A DNA stretch of 64,000 nt, taken from Stemphylium vesicarium (lineage: Eukaryota > Ascomycota > Dothideomycetes > Pleosporales > Pleosporaceae). This document shows positions 1 to 10,209 of the stretch, piece by piece. The first letter of the stretch is position 1; each line of letters begins with the position of its first letter. Position numbers and translations under genes: made by a program. The stretch spans positions 3,224 to 67,223 of the forward strand of contig QXCR01000023.1 in NCBI GenBank assembly GCA_004380135.1. The letters are read 5' to 3'. The notes under the pieces were generated by a model. It was not told the DNA's origin. It saw only the letters and a program-made list of their open reading frames with translations, and made no database searches.

Positions 1-23
1 CCCCCCCCCCCCCCCCCCCCCCC
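1..23. repeat. Poly-C tract at left edge
   Basis: The window opens with 23 consecutive C residues directly abutting the decayed C-terminal codons of the GH128 relic. A homopolymer this long at a sequence end may be an assembly or contig-edge artefact. A real C-tract cannot be excluded, since C-runs of 8-11 also occur at 197-240. Confidence 0.8.
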
Positions 24-689
24 AGGTGTAACCATGAAATAGCAATACCGATGCACATCCTCGCTGTCATCCATCCACATCTTTCAGAAAAGGCAATATC
101 TCGTCTTCAGTCCCCGAGGGCTTGAATTCAGTGACCCAGGTCGGGCGGCCGGCGGCGATGTCGTGGGTGGCTGACATGTGGGATTTGAAAGATTGGGGGG
201 GGCCGTACCTGGGGCGTGGATGTTAGGGGGGGGGGGTGGGTAAAGGGTATGTATGGACGTACCAATTGACGTTGATAAAGTCAATCGTACACCCATCGCA
301 TTGCCGCAGAAAATTCGCCAATCAACCCAGTCCCTGCGTGTCAGACGGTGCAGCATTAGTCACAGCCGGCTACCCGAGATATATCTTGTCGTTGAAGGGA
401 GCGAGGGGCTGAATGTGTTCCTTCCAGCCTGCGACAGCAGACGCGACATCGATGCAAGACCCTCCTGCACCAGTCCTACACGCATCCACATTAACATCCC
501 CTTTCGCCAACAGCCTCTCTCCGTCCAAGGAAGAAAAAAATCAGAAAAACTTACGTGCAGTTATCCGGCTCATCAAACCCAAGCGCCCACGTCGCCCTCC
601 TACGCTGCAATTCATAGTGCTTCCGCGCCACGGCCTCGGCGTTTTCCTTCCACCGCCCCGTATGGTCGGCGCGCACGGAATGTAGCATG

Positions 690-876
690 TGTTGAAGGCA
701 GGTGCTGCCTAGTCAATCGGAGGCAGCCGAAGCTCTCCTTCTCTTTCTGCAGTTGCAACTACCTTTGGTAGTTGCGACGATGTCTATTTGGGACTAGCAC
801 TGTTTACGGTCACCCATCTATATATACTGTTCGTAGTCTCACATAACACAATGTAATCAACCTTTTCCACTTTAAC
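690..876. mobile_element. MITE-like insertion with 6-bp target duplication
   Basis: A 187-bp segment interrupts the GH128 relic between adjacent conserved codons (FVPML and HSVRAD). It is flanked by the direct repeat AGCATG at 684-689 and 877-882. It begins TGTTGAAG and ends CTTTAACA, an imperfect 7/8 terminal inverted repeat. It holds no ORF of note but contains a perfect hairpin at 755-775. The terminal repeats, target duplication and small size point to a non-autonomous DNA element. No family can be named. Confidence 0.6.
755..775. repeat. Perfect 9-bp hairpin inside the MITE-like insert
   Basis: GCAACTACC (755-763) is followed by TTT and by its exact reverse complement (767-775). It lies near the middle of the 187-bp insertion. 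Confidence 0.85.
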
Positions 877-1134
877 AGCATGGGCACGAAATTGAACCAC
901 GCGGGGGATGGCGGCGACGATGAATCCCAGTTGTAGCGCCATGTCACGTGCCTGCCTGGCTTGTTGAAGAGGGACACGAGAGAGACGTCGTTGTAGGCGA
1001 GGCCGTGGCGCTCGTGCGTGGGGATTTGCGGCGGGGATCGGAATGTGAGGGTCGTGTTGGGGGTGGGGTGGAAGGGGGTGAGTGTGGTGAGGAGAGGGAA
1101 GAATGTGGGAAAGGGCTAGAGCTAAAGCCTTCAT

Positions 1135-1576
1135 AGTAGTAGTGGGGAAGGCAAACGATGTTGAATAGGAGCCAAGTTCGAGGTTGGATTTCAAGGAGGG
1201 TTGGTTGCTTGGGAATTGATTGCGAGGAAGAGAGGAAAGGGGGCCATTGAGGGGAGGTAGAAATATGTAGGTGAGGGCTCTGCAAACGGGTCATGAGATT
1301 GTGTTTTCCCGAATTGGGGTGAGGGAATGGACAAACGCTCGAGGGAAGGCACGATCACGCCTTCCGGACTCGGGAGTACCAGTCTCTCACTCGAGAAGCT
1401 TTGGCCGCGCCACAGTAGAGATAAACGGCAGAGGTCGATGATAGTGAGGGAAGTGGAAACATAGCCGAGTTGTCGAATGAGCACTGATGATCAAAGTGGG
1501 AGCGCAACTGTGATGGGAATAGGTGTCGTAACTTCCATTCGCATGGTATTTCCCATATAATACAACTCCTACATTC
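1135..1576. other. Intergenic, no gene seen
   Basis: This is the upstream side of the GH128 relic and the 3' side of the mS26 gene. Only shadow frames are present, with no motif recognised. Confidence 0.5.
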
Positions 1577-2506
1577 TTACATCTTACCACCAGTAAGCTC
1601 CTCGGCAACCTTCTTGACACGCTCCTTGGCGAGTCCAACACCCTCACCACCCCGGAGTTTCTGAAGCATGTCGCCAACACCCTCGGGCATGGGTCCATGC
1701 CATGGGCTGAGACCTTCCTTGCCCGAGTGTCGTGGGCCCATGTTGCCCTTGGTATCCCAGCCCATGGGCGCCTCGTCAGTACCGAATGCCTGTTCAATGG
1801 CCTCGTCTAATTGCTGCTCATCGATGATGAACTCTCTTGCGTTGGTGTAGAGGTCGTGTAGGCGGGAGGCGCGCACTTGCTGGACTCGGGCCTGGCGGCG
1901 CTGGAATGCTCTACTCCGGGCTTTGGTTATGTCCGGCCGTGGGGGTAGGTTGTCTGTGAGGAAGTCGCGAATGCCCTTGGCGACTGACGTTTCGGTCAGA
2001 ATGTCCACCTCCCGACGCGGGGCCATGGCCAGCTCCCGCCTCTGTGCGCCAATGGCTTGAATCTTGGCCATGTACTGTGCCTCGGACGTCACTTTCCTCT
2101 CATGCAGTTCCTTTACACCCTCCTTCAAGTTCTCCCTCCTCTTTTCCGCCAGCCTTTGCTTGTATAGCCGGTAGTCGGCATCTCTGCTGTAGGGGCCTGG
2201 TACTTTTACGTCCTTGGGCTCCCGCGAGGTCCTGGCAATGAAGATGTCCGACTCCTTGGGATGCTTGTTCCGCGTCTTGAATACGTCACGTGGGACTGGC
2301 AGATGGCCTTTGACTGCCGGCTTGACTGGGTACGTGGGCTGCAGCGGCTTCGGGACGTCAATGTAGTTTGGTGATTGCGGGCCGAGGGCGAGGGAAGCGG
2401 GAGTCGAGGAGAATGCGCGGATGCACAGACTGCTGGACCACGCATTGGCCGTGGCCGAGGACGGGGACGAGGCCCAGGAAGAGCGGACGGGTATCCGCGG
2501 CGGCAT
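1577..2506 (-). CDS. PET123: Mitochondrial small-subunit ribosomal protein mS26 (Pet123)
   Basis: A single-exon gene of 309 aa. The C-terminal half has the Pet123/mS26 pattern: a basic helix followed by LHDLYTNAREFIIDEQQLDEA, which aligns in kind with the yeast Pet123 stretch around NEFIVTESQLL. The protein is part of the mitoribosomal 37S subunit and acts in the matrix. The ATG at 2504-2506 was chosen because the upstream extension of the frame has no ATG, and because it gives an N-terminus rich in Arg and Ser with no acidic residue (about residues 1-40), typical of a mitochondrial presequence. Charged coiled-coil stretches follow (about 95-170). The head-to-head neighbour is NOG2, 200 bp away. 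The family call is from memory of conserved blocks, not a search. Confidence 0.82.
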   Translation of the reverse strand: MPPRIPVRSSWASSPSSATANAWSSSLCIRAFSSTPASLALGPQSPNYIDVPKPLQPTYPVKPAVKGHLPVPRDVFKTRNKHPKESDIFIARTSREPKDVKVPGPYSRDADYRLYKQRLAEKRRENLKEGVKELHERKVTSEAQYMAKIQAIGAQRRELAMAPRREVDILTETSVAKGIRDFLTDNLPPRPDITKARSRAFQRRQARVQQVRASRLHDLYTNAREFIIDEQQLDEAIEQAFGTDEAPMGWDTKGNMGPRHSGKEGLSPWHGPMPEGVGDMLQKLRGGEGVGLAKERVKKVAEELTGGKM

Positions 2507-2706
2507 TGCGATGTTCTTGGGGCTGCCACAGCGATGCGGAGGTGCTGCTGTGCGGCCGTGGTGTCGCGCCTGCTTCGAAATTGTCGGTGCCAAGCCGTCT
2601 TGGCCCCACCCAGACTAGCTCCCGGCCCTCAAAAAAAGTTGCCCATGTCGCGATCCTCGTCTCTTTGCTCTTCTACACCTCGAAAACCCCAACAGAAGCT
2701 GCCAAC
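2507..2706. promoter_or_regulatory. Shared 200-bp promoter between mS26 and NOG2
   Basis: The start codons of two divergently transcribed ribosome-biology genes lie 200 bp apart, so the promoter is probably bidirectional. No TATA box stands out. The side next to NOG2 is pyrimidine-rich. Confidence 0.45.
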
Positions 2707-4947
2707 ATGGGTGTTCACAAGAAAGAGAAGAGCCGCAAGGAGCGCGAGGGCAAGACGCACGATGGCATGGGCAATGTCAAGACAAAGGGCGTCAACTTTT
2801 ACCGGTATGTACCTGGACCCTTCTTTGCGCGCAGACACTTTTCATACTAACGCCTCGCAGCGATGCGAAAAAGGTCAAGGTGCTCAAGCGCCTCACAGAC
2901 GGCAAAGCTGAGCGTAACGCCAAGGGAGACATCACCAAGGCGGCTGTCTACCAGAGCCGCGAGGCGCCTGTCGCCCGCGTCGAGCCCAACCGGAAGTGGT
3001 TCAACAACACGCGAGTAATATCGCAAGATGCTCTAGACAGCTTCCGCTCCGCTGTACAGGCGCAGGCTTCGGACCCCACGACGTACCTTATGAAGCGCAA
3101 CAAGCTGCCCATGAGCTTGATCGAGACGCCAGGCCAGATCCCCGGTCTGAAGCAGCATGCTGCCAAGATCGCTGTCGGTAGCCAGCCCTTCTCCGAGACA
3201 TTTGGCCCCAAGGCGCAACGGAAGCGACCCAAGCTCGATTTTAGCTCCATTGAAGATCTTGCGGGTCGCACCGATACCATGCACGACACCTACCTCGAGA
3301 GACTTGAGCAGGCCAAGCTGCTGTCGGGCACATCGGGTGAAGAGAAGGAGAGCTTCAACGACAACCCCAACGGTGAGCTCACGTCAGCGCGAGAATTTAT
3401 CTTCATGAAGGGTACCTCTAAGCGCATCTGGAACGAACTCTACAAGGTAGGACTGCTATACACATCACAAGAAGCGTGCACTAACGTCGTCTATAGGTCA
3501 TCGATTCTTCCGATGTCATCTTGCACGTTCTAGATGCCCGAGACCCGGACGGTACACGTTGTCGCTCGGTCGAAAAGTACATTCGGACAGAAGCCCCACA
3601 CAAACATCTCGTCTTTGTCCTCAACAAGGTCGACTTGGTGCCCTCCAAAGTAGCCGTAAGTTCACCCACCTCCCCTTCCCCTCCACCATCACCCTCCTTA
3701 AGTCAAGGACCTTTTCCTCTTCCATGAAAACGGTTCTGTTACAAGTTGGGGAGAGCAAAAGTGGCTCGCCGTCCCGAGATCGTCTTGATTAAGGGTCGAT
3801 TGCAACCGTCTTGGTTGTCGATCAATAGAGTCACGCGTGATTTGTTTGAGTTGAGGACCGTCTCTGCACTAGCAGCTTCATGGCGGTACTCTTAGTAATA
3901 TTTCGCACATTTCACCATCGACACAATCATGTTTAACAGATGGAAAAAGCTGACATTGCTTAGGCTGCATGGGTACGACACCTCAGCAAGGAGTTCCCAA
4001 CACTTGCTTTTCACGCCTCCATCAACAACAGCTTTGGAAAGGGTTCATTGATCGCCCTTTTGCGACAATTTAGCTCTCTCCACAGCGACCGCAAGCAAGT
4101 CTCCGTTGGTATGGTCGGCTATCCAAACACCGGAAAGTCATCCATCATCAACACCCTGCGGAAGAAGAAGGTCTGTGTCGTCGCTCCCATCGCTGGTGAG
4201 ACAAAGGTCTGGCAGTACATTACGTTGATGAAGCGCATCTACATGATCGACTGCCCTGGTATCGTACCGCCGAACCAGAATGACACCGACGAGGATCTCT
4301 TGCTGCGTGGCAGTGTACGAGTGGAGAATGTCGAGTATCCAGCGCAGTACATTGAGGCGGTCTTGAGGAAGGTGCAGCCAAAACATCTCCAACGAACTTA
4401 TGACATCAAAGACAAGGACTACGAGGGCGACGCTGTGCGGTTCTTGGAGCATCTCTGTCGAAAGAGTGGTCGTCTGCTCAAGGGTGGTGAGGCCGACATT
4501 GACGGTGCTGCCAAGATGGTCCTTAACGACTGGATAAGAGGAAAGCTTCCATGGTTCACACCGCCCCCATACAAGGAGGGCGAAGAGAGTGGGCCCGTGA
4601 ATGAGAAGCGCGATGGTAAGCTCGGTGAGATGAGCAAAAAGAGGAAGCGCCCGGGTGAGAGCGAGGCCACCGCAAGCGTTGCCGCCACCACCGATGCAAC
4701 CCCCGCTGCTGATGATGAGATCAACGACGAAGACGACGACTTTGGCGGCTTCAGTGATGACGACGGCCTTGAAGTCGATGACGATGTTGAGGATGATGAT
4801 GACGATGAGGATGACGATGACGAGGAGGGCGGCACACTTCTGGAAGAAGCCGAGGCTGCAAGTGAAGACGATGAAGTCGTCGAGGAAGAGCTCGCAGCGA
4901 TATCGCAAGCATTATCAAAAGCGAAGAAGCGGCAACGGAAGACATGA
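2707..4947 (+). CDS. NOG2: Nucleolar GTP-binding protein 2 (60S assembly GTPase)
   Basis: Four exons (2707-2804, 2861-3446, 3497-3655, 3964-4947) join to 608 aa. The N-terminus (MGVHKKEKSRKEREGKTHDG) and the NGP1NT-type region match the Nog2 family. The GTPase is circularly permuted: NKVD (G4, about residue 271) precedes GYPNTGKS (G1, about 333) and DCPG (G3, about 377), as expected for YlqF/YawG-type enzymes. The protein acts in the nucleolus and nucleoplasm in late pre-60S maturation before export. The C-terminus is a long Asp/Glu-rich tail followed by a basic end. Intron 1 has a TACTAAC branch site (2845-2851). Intron 3 is 308 bp, several times longer than the others, but the join KVA/AAWVRH restores the conserved family sequence. 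The start is fixed by the conserved N-terminus. Confidence 0.95.
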
Positions 4948-5187
4948 TTGCAGCAGAAAGGATAGTTTTACGATTCAAATGATACCCCAAAGATTTCCGA
5001 CGTCTCACAGAGCTTCTTCCACACTTTCATTCCCACTCCTTGTCAAGACTGTATTGTCATCGAGCATATATTTTCATGCCAGCCTCTGTTTAACGTATCA
5101 TTTTTAATGGGTGGTAGAGGCGAATACATTCCGCTGTCCTACTTGGTCAACGCCCGGCATCAATCCTCTTCTTCCACGCCCTCGCAT

Positions 5188-6444
5188 TCAAGCCTCCACA
5201 GGCGGGAGAATCTTCGCCCTCCTCATCCGCTCCCAAGCAACAATATACCCCTCGACGGTATCAATCTTTTCCTGGAACCCCACCTCCCTACACCTGCTCA
5301 AATCATACTCGCGATCAAAATCAAACTGCACGAGCATAAAATGCACATGCCCCCAGTTCTGCTCCTCGAGCGCCTGTTCCCTGAGCCCATGCCTGTCCAC
5401 CAACGCCTTCCACGCGCTCTTATTCTGCTTAACAAAATTCTCCATTGATACCGCCTTACCTGTAAGCTCCGTAGACTCCGCAGACGCTGTTCCCCGGAGA
5501 CCAAAGTGGCTCGCAAGCCTCGGCCAAACCCCCTCCCACGTAACCGTCTCCCCATCCGCCGCATTAAACACAGCACCCTGCCCACACGCATCAACATTAA
5601 CCGCCGCGAAAATCTCCATCCGCGCAAGCACATCCTGGAACGAATCCGAGTGCCTACACCTCCACCCTCTCTTATTCCCCGGGAACGGGACACTAGCGCC
5701 CTTTCCATGCACCTCGCGGTAAATAGACAGGTACAAGGCGATGCCCTGGGCCATGTTCATTGCGTTAGAGGTAGGAGCGAAGCCGACGATGCCGTCGGGT
5801 CTGATCTCAGTGAAGGTCCAGGGTTTGCCGGCGGAGAGGGTGAGGAGGAGGTCGTATTGGGTGTAGTAGAAGATTTTCGAGGCATAGGGGGAGGGGATCC
5901 GGGGGTGGGTTTCGCGGAAAGGGGGCTGCAAGTCGAGTTCTTTGGGAAACTCGAGGCCATAGCTGAGTGCAGTGTGTTAGCAGGTTATCTTGAAATGATT
6001 GGGGTGGAGATGGGGATACGGGGACATGGACATGGTAACATACCCTTTCCCGCCCGTTTGCAAAACCACAGTCTTCAACCCTGGCGCAACCTGCTCAATT
6101 GCCTCTACCGCAACCCTCAACAATTCCGTGTTTACTTTTTTCAGACTTTCGAAATCGCCGGTTTGGATGTATGCTGTGAAGAATACATGCGTTACACCCT
6201 GCACACCCGCAACCTTCTCCTGAAGCAAGGCTACAACCTCGTTTACAGACTTTGTTAGATCGATTCCGCTGATGAGCTGGTATCGCGTATCGTCTTCTGG
6301 CAACTGCGCTTGCGACAGCGACAAGGGGCGGTTTGAAAGACCTGTTATCTTGGAAAAGGTGCTGGGGGTTGGGTAGCTTCTGAGCTGGTTTAGTAGGGCC
6401 CAGCCTGAGATACCTGATGCGCCGAAGACGAGTGCGTGGGCCAT
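5188..6444 (-). CDS. PRISE-type NAD(P)-dependent short-chain reductase
   Basis: Two exons (6444-6044 and 5962-5188; intron with GTATGT donor) give 391 aa, the normal length for progesterone-5-beta-reductase/iridoid-synthase-like (PRISE) atypical SDRs. The N-terminal FGASGISG is the dinucleotide-binding turn. The splice restores GGKGYGLEF. Later blocks PSPYASKIFYYTQYDLL, TEIRPDGIVGFAP, FNAADGETVTWEGVWP and NWGHVHFML are typical of fungal PRISE proteins. Members reduce activated C=C bonds of enones; the substrate here is unknown. It is a cytosolic enzyme by appearance, with no signal peptide or membrane segment. It converges with NOG2, whose stop lies 240 bp from its own. Confidence 0.85.
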
Positions 6445-7353
6445 TGTTGTTGGGGTTGGTGGAGGTTTGGGTTGGGATGTGTAGCGATTAGGATGGAAGG
6501 TGGGTTTCTTGCTCGTGGGAGGAAGTCGCAGGTTAGAGCCAAAGAGACAAAGATAGAATGGCTGTTCGTCGTTGTTTGAACTATTCTCTTTTTCATGGGG
6601 TGGTGACAGGCGGCTATATGTATGTACAATGTCCAAACCAAGCAAGGTGACGTAGCCGTACCTAAACTTCTCCTTCCATCTTACTCTACGAGCAGAAGAA
6701 AACACAAAATTCCGCTTACCGAATCGCGTACAGCCGACATCGTTGGTCACCAATCTGGCCAGCTTATAAATACAACTTGCAGCCTGTGTGCGTGTGTGCG
6801 TGTGTGCGCGCGTGGCGCGTCGAGACATACTGCCGCCGCCGCAACTACATAGACGTTGACGTGAAGAACCCGGACCAAGTAACCGTGATCGAAACACCGA
6901 AGAGCCGCTAAGTTCTCATCTGTACGTAAGCAGGACGCAAACAACGTACACACAGCGAGCTAGCTCAGGCTAGCGTGTGGCCAACTAAGCGGAGCGGAGC
7001 TAGACGACTAAGCGGAAAACTGCGATCCAAGCCTAGCAAAGATGAAGACGGAGTGCATCGTTGTATGAGGCTGAAGTACGGGATGTGCATGGGGGTTCGA
7101 CGTTCTCTCGTGTAGAGGGGATATGTCGAACTTGAGGTATGTATGATCGATTATGGGGTTGAGGCATGTGATGTCGTGTCGAAGCTCGGGTAGGTACGTA
7201 TCCCTTTTGCGAGACACCTTCTTCTGTAGCGAATGGCGCTACCACTCGATCTGCGTCTTGCACTCTTTACTTTGAGCTTAATGCCAAGTGTCTGTAAATG
7301 AAAAATTAATGTTAGACTACTAACGAGGACTATCGCACAACCTATACACAAGT
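6445..7353. other. Intergenic with TG-rich microsatellite
   Basis: This is the region upstream of the PRISE gene. It contains a (TGTGCG)-type microsatellite near 6786-6817 and short local repeats of CTAAGCGGA near 6986-7016. No gene is supported. Confidence 0.5.
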
Positions 7354-8079
7354 CTACAAGTAACTCTCGGGCGAAGCACATCGTGGGAGCGAGTCTACAC
7401 CTGCATCCGCGTTCTCGATGACTGCGCGACTTCCAAAGTCCTTGCGCTTGATGATGTAGTCGTCACCACTAACTTCCAATACCGCGTCCTCGGTGTCGAT
7501 GCGCATCCCACCTTGCGCTTGTGCCTTTTCGCTGAAATCGCGCACTTTCGTGATAGGGTACGCGTGGTTCGGCGGGATAATGAATGTTCCTACGAAGCCG
7601 TCGGTGGAAGTACGAGGAGCTTTCACATACATCGTGTCGCGGCGGCTGATATCCGGAGAGAAGGAACTATCTGCCTCGAGTCGCATGGTGAGGCCTGTAG
7701 AGGAGTTCAGAACCGCGTGGCCGTCGGTAAGGTCGACGTGTGTGACGAAGGGAAATGGCCATGAGTTTCCGGGCTTGAGGTATATCTGCACGAACACGTC
7801 GGTTAGGGGCGATGTTCCAGTCGGTGTCCAGGGCAGTGACGGCGTGCGACTCGAGTTGGCTGCTGCATCCGACATGCCTTTAGCATCCGCGACTCCCCAT
7901 GCAGCAACGCAGGACACGTGGTCTGGAAGAAGTTGTCGCGCAGCCTCAATCGCGCGAAGCGTAACCGCGTCAGCACACCCCTCTTCCAGGCGCACGCTCT
8001 CGGCTTCGAGCATGTTATCCACCGCAACGCAAACTTCTCGTTCTACAAGATATTCGTCTAACACCAATGCCACGAACAT
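7354..8079 (-). CDS. Hypothetical protein, possible missing 5' exon
   Basis: The minus-strand open frame has balanced composition and plausible beta-rich segments (VQIYLKPGNSWPFPF, GFVGTFIIPPNHAYPITKV), but I do not recognise it. The first in-frame ATG is at 8077-8079 (241 aa). The frame stays open upstream to a TAA near 8202 and there encodes a hydrophobic stretch (YILLLTATLLIAFELL) that could be a signal or membrane segment. The true start may therefore lie in an unseen upstream exon. The complementary strand also has a 196-codon ORF (7493-8083) that looks like a shadow because of its Ser/Arg-rich composition. No function is claimed. Confidence 0.4.
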   Translation of the reverse strand: MFVALVLDEYLVEREVCVAVDNMLEAESVRLEEGCADAVTLRAIEAARQLLPDHVSCVAAWGVADAKGMSDAAANSSRTPSLPWTPTGTSPLTDVFVQIYLKPGNSWPFPFVTHVDLTDGHAVLNSSTGLTMRLEADSSFSPDISRRDTMYVKAPRTSTDGFVGTFIIPPNHAYPITKVRDFSEKAQAQGGMRIDTEDAVLEVSGDDYIIKRKDFGSRAVIENADAGVDSLPRCASPESYL

Positions 8080-8202
8080 TTGAGTCGCTCCTACGTCAGC
8101 TCCATCCGCCAACACCAAGAGTTCGAAAGCTATCAACAGTGTTGCCGTGAGAAGAAGAATATACTCTGCATCTCCTTTGCAGACACCAAATGATTCTTAG
8201 AT

Positions 8203-8978
8203 GGCGAAGTTGGCGATGAGACGTCTGAGAAGTTGCGATTTCTAGTCAACCTGTGGTTTGGGCCTGCCAGAGACTTTCAGTCCTTTGATCCCTTGTCGTA
8301 CCCTTCTGTGGAGCCTGTCGCTAAATCTTCTGATTGCAGCGGACGGTTCATTCAGCTTCATCTATGCTGCTGACAATTCCTGAGGGATCCAATTTTGCGA
8401 CCGCCCAGTCGCTAGAGACTAATGAGGAAGACGATGTAGAATATTTCGAACAACTATTCATGGCGCTGACAAGGTACTGACAACTTGCAAGGAGATCCTG
8501 GTCGACTACGGAATATTATTGGACGTTTTCTAGGACGTGGCCAGAACGAGACACTGTTCAGTTAGACCAAGATAGTCAATTCACAATGAAGATCATTTCG
8601 ACCTTGAGCGGTCACTCTGGTAGGACCGTAACACTGAGCAAGCACAGCATCCCTGTAAATGAGGATCAAAAATACATTTGGGAAAGGTGTCCTTTATCGC
8701 AATAACCCAGCAATCCTTCCCCGAAGCCGCAACACATATAACCTAATCCCAAAGTCAGCGCACTCTTGATCCCTCAGAGGGATTCTTTTAAAAATAATCG
8801 TTGGGCAGAACCAAGTAGTTTGGACCAACGCCCGCGTCTTTCAACTCCTCAACTGGCGCAAAGCCTCAAGTTCAGCAACAGCATTGACTCTCGTCTGGAT
8901 AATGTACAGCCGCAACAACCGTAGGTACTCCTCTAGCTCCGCAATCTGCTGTCGCAAAATCTGCTGTCGCAATTCGTC
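8203..8978. other. Intergenic, no gene seen
   Basis: No ORF or motif is supported. Short direct repeats of AATCTGCTGTCGCAA sit near 8940-8973, just beyond the stop of the RING gene. Confidence 0.45.
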
Positions 8979-9311
8979 CTAATCGAACTCCTCCTGACCA
9001 GATTCGTCCTGATCGTCCTCTGCGTCCCACACCGCCAGCACCTCGTCGGCAAAGGCGTTATCTCTCAGGTCGGAATGCCTCGTGCACAGGACCCGACGAC
9101 AATAAGGGCATGCTCTGATATCGAGAATACCGTGCGTCAACCACTGCGTGATACATGTGCGATGGACTTTGTGATTGCATGGCAGGGTCACGACTTGTCT
9201 TGCGTCATCGCTATAAAAAGTACGGCATGTTCCGCACTCGCTATTGAGTTCCGTTGAGATGGGGTGCGCTGGCGAAGACGATCCTCCAACCACACACGAG
9301 AATGTTGTCAT
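8979..9311 (-). CDS. Small RING-H2 finger protein
   Basis: An intact 110-aa frame with a RING-H2 pattern: C-x2-C (ECGTCRTF), then LPCNHKVHRTC (C-x-H-x2-H-x2-C), then ACPYC. RING-H2 domains bind two zinc ions and usually recruit an E2 ubiquitin-conjugating enzyme, so this may be a minimal E3 ligase. The tail is acidic (DAEDDQDESGQEEFD). There is no membrane segment. It is unusually short, with no visible substrate-binding domain. A further N-terminal exon is possible, as the ATG at 9309-9311 is simply the first in frame. It resembles the RING at the C-terminus of the 812-aa protein (25174-27612) in the shared CPxCxxVL/CPICQMIL ending followed by an acidic or charged helix. Confidence 0.7.
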   Translation of the reverse strand: MTTFSCVVGGSSSPAHPISTELNSECGTCRTFYSDDARQVVTLPCNHKVHRTCITQWLTHGILDIRACPYCRRVLCTRHSDLRDNAFADEVLAVWDAEDDQDESGQEEFD

Positions 9312-9613
9312 CGCCCGCGACGAAGATGATACGTTAACCGCGCTGAAAGCATGGTATCAAAGCGACGTGTTCGAATTCTTTGCGGATATGCCGGATGATC
9401 CGTACGCTGTGTCAACGGTTGCCACGACGCAGGAGTTGGGTAGCTGGGAGAACAGGGCATCCTTCCTAGCGACCGCGTCCTGGGATAACCCGTATTGAAG
9501 CTGGTTGGCAAGCAAGTACAACGACAGTCCACATAGTGAACGTCATAGCGCTCAAAAATTCACGATCTCGGGTCGCCGCCGCACAATAGGCCAGTCGACG
9601 TCGTGAATCAATA

Positions 9614-10209
9614 ATGAATGGTTACAGCACGCGAATGGAGTCCCGCGGTCAACTGTACTCACCAGTTGCCCGATTCCGTTCGCAGGCTGTCCCATTTGAC
9701 CGCTGTAAAATCCCACCCATTCCGTTCTTTGGTCCAGCGCTCAACGCAACCAAGATTACGAAACTCGGTCTTTTCAAAATTGCACATCTCCCACAACGCC
9801 CTGAATCGCCGAACAACTTGCAACCGCTTTTCCCAAAACTCTCATATCGACCCAACAAAAATCATCAACAAGCCAAGGCGACCCAGAATACACGCACAGA
9901 AGTTGCTGAAAGCATAGAGGCGCAGATTGCAGAAGCTCGACGCCGGCGGGAGTTTCTCGGAAAAGTGCTCGAAAACGCAAAGACTATCGAAGTTATGCTA
10001 GTCCGAAAGAAAAAATGGCTCGGGAAGCGGCGAATAAAGCGAAGGAAATGGAGAGGGGGAAAGCGGACAGGGAGCTCAAACGAAAGGCGGCCTTTGCCAG
10101 GAAGTGGGACAGTAGTGGTGGTAAGCCGACTGGAGTGATGAAGGTAGCTTCAGCAAAGAAGCCGCACCGTTTGGTTCCTGCTTCTATGCAGCGGAAGCTT
10201 GCTCTGTAA
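9614..10209 (+). pseudogene. Possible frameshifted coiled-coil ORF
   Basis: Two overlapping plus-strand frames each look coding. Frame 9614-10138 has a charged helix (EARRRREFLGKVLENAKTIE), and frame 10015-10209 continues a similar Lys/Glu/Ala-rich helix (AREAANKAKEMERGKADREL) to a basic C-terminus. The helical character passes from one frame to the other around 9975-10015 without a convincing intron. This suggests a 1-2 bp indel in a once continuous gene, or chance. The family is not recognised. Confidence 0.3.

Larger units (their letters stand above)
24..1134 (-). pseudogene. GH128 (Asl1-like) glycoside hydrolase relic
   Basis: Read on the minus strand, blocks of an alkali-sensitive-linkage-protein-1-like (GH128, beta-1,3-glucanase fold) enzyme appear in order. 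They are a signal-peptide-like start MKALALALS (ATG at 1132-1134), then HGLAYNDVS, WRYNWDSS and FVPML (about 1006-877), ALGFDEPD with the first catalytic Glu (about 563-583), a GT..AG intron (476-554), SPAVTNA-like and DFINVNW (about 370-263), a second intron (209-262), and TWVTEF with the second catalytic Glu (about 124-141). The frame is broken. There is a shift between the start codon and HGLAYN, a 187-bp insertion between FVPML and HSVRAD, an in-frame TAG at 370-372 where the family has Ser, a TGA at 322-324 where it has Trp, and a shift near 80. The Trp-to-stop change fits RIP. The 3' end runs into the poly-C edge. The family call is strong because both catalytic motifs and their spacing are kept. 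Confidence 0.82.

Noticed and set aside
690..876. Introner-like intron in the GH128 gene
   Set aside because: The segment begins with a possible GT on the minus strand, but there is no AG at the required end, and it is bounded by a target-site duplication with terminal inverted repeats, which fits a transposon better.
4419..4835. Poly-Ser ORF on the minus strand
   Set aside because: It is the antisense of the Asp/Glu-rich tail of NOG2.
9244..9498. 84-codon plus-strand ORF opposite the RING gene's 5' end
   Set aside because: The composition is acceptable, but it has no motif, overlaps the RING start on the other strand, and has no clear promoter. The evidence is too weak to list as a gene.
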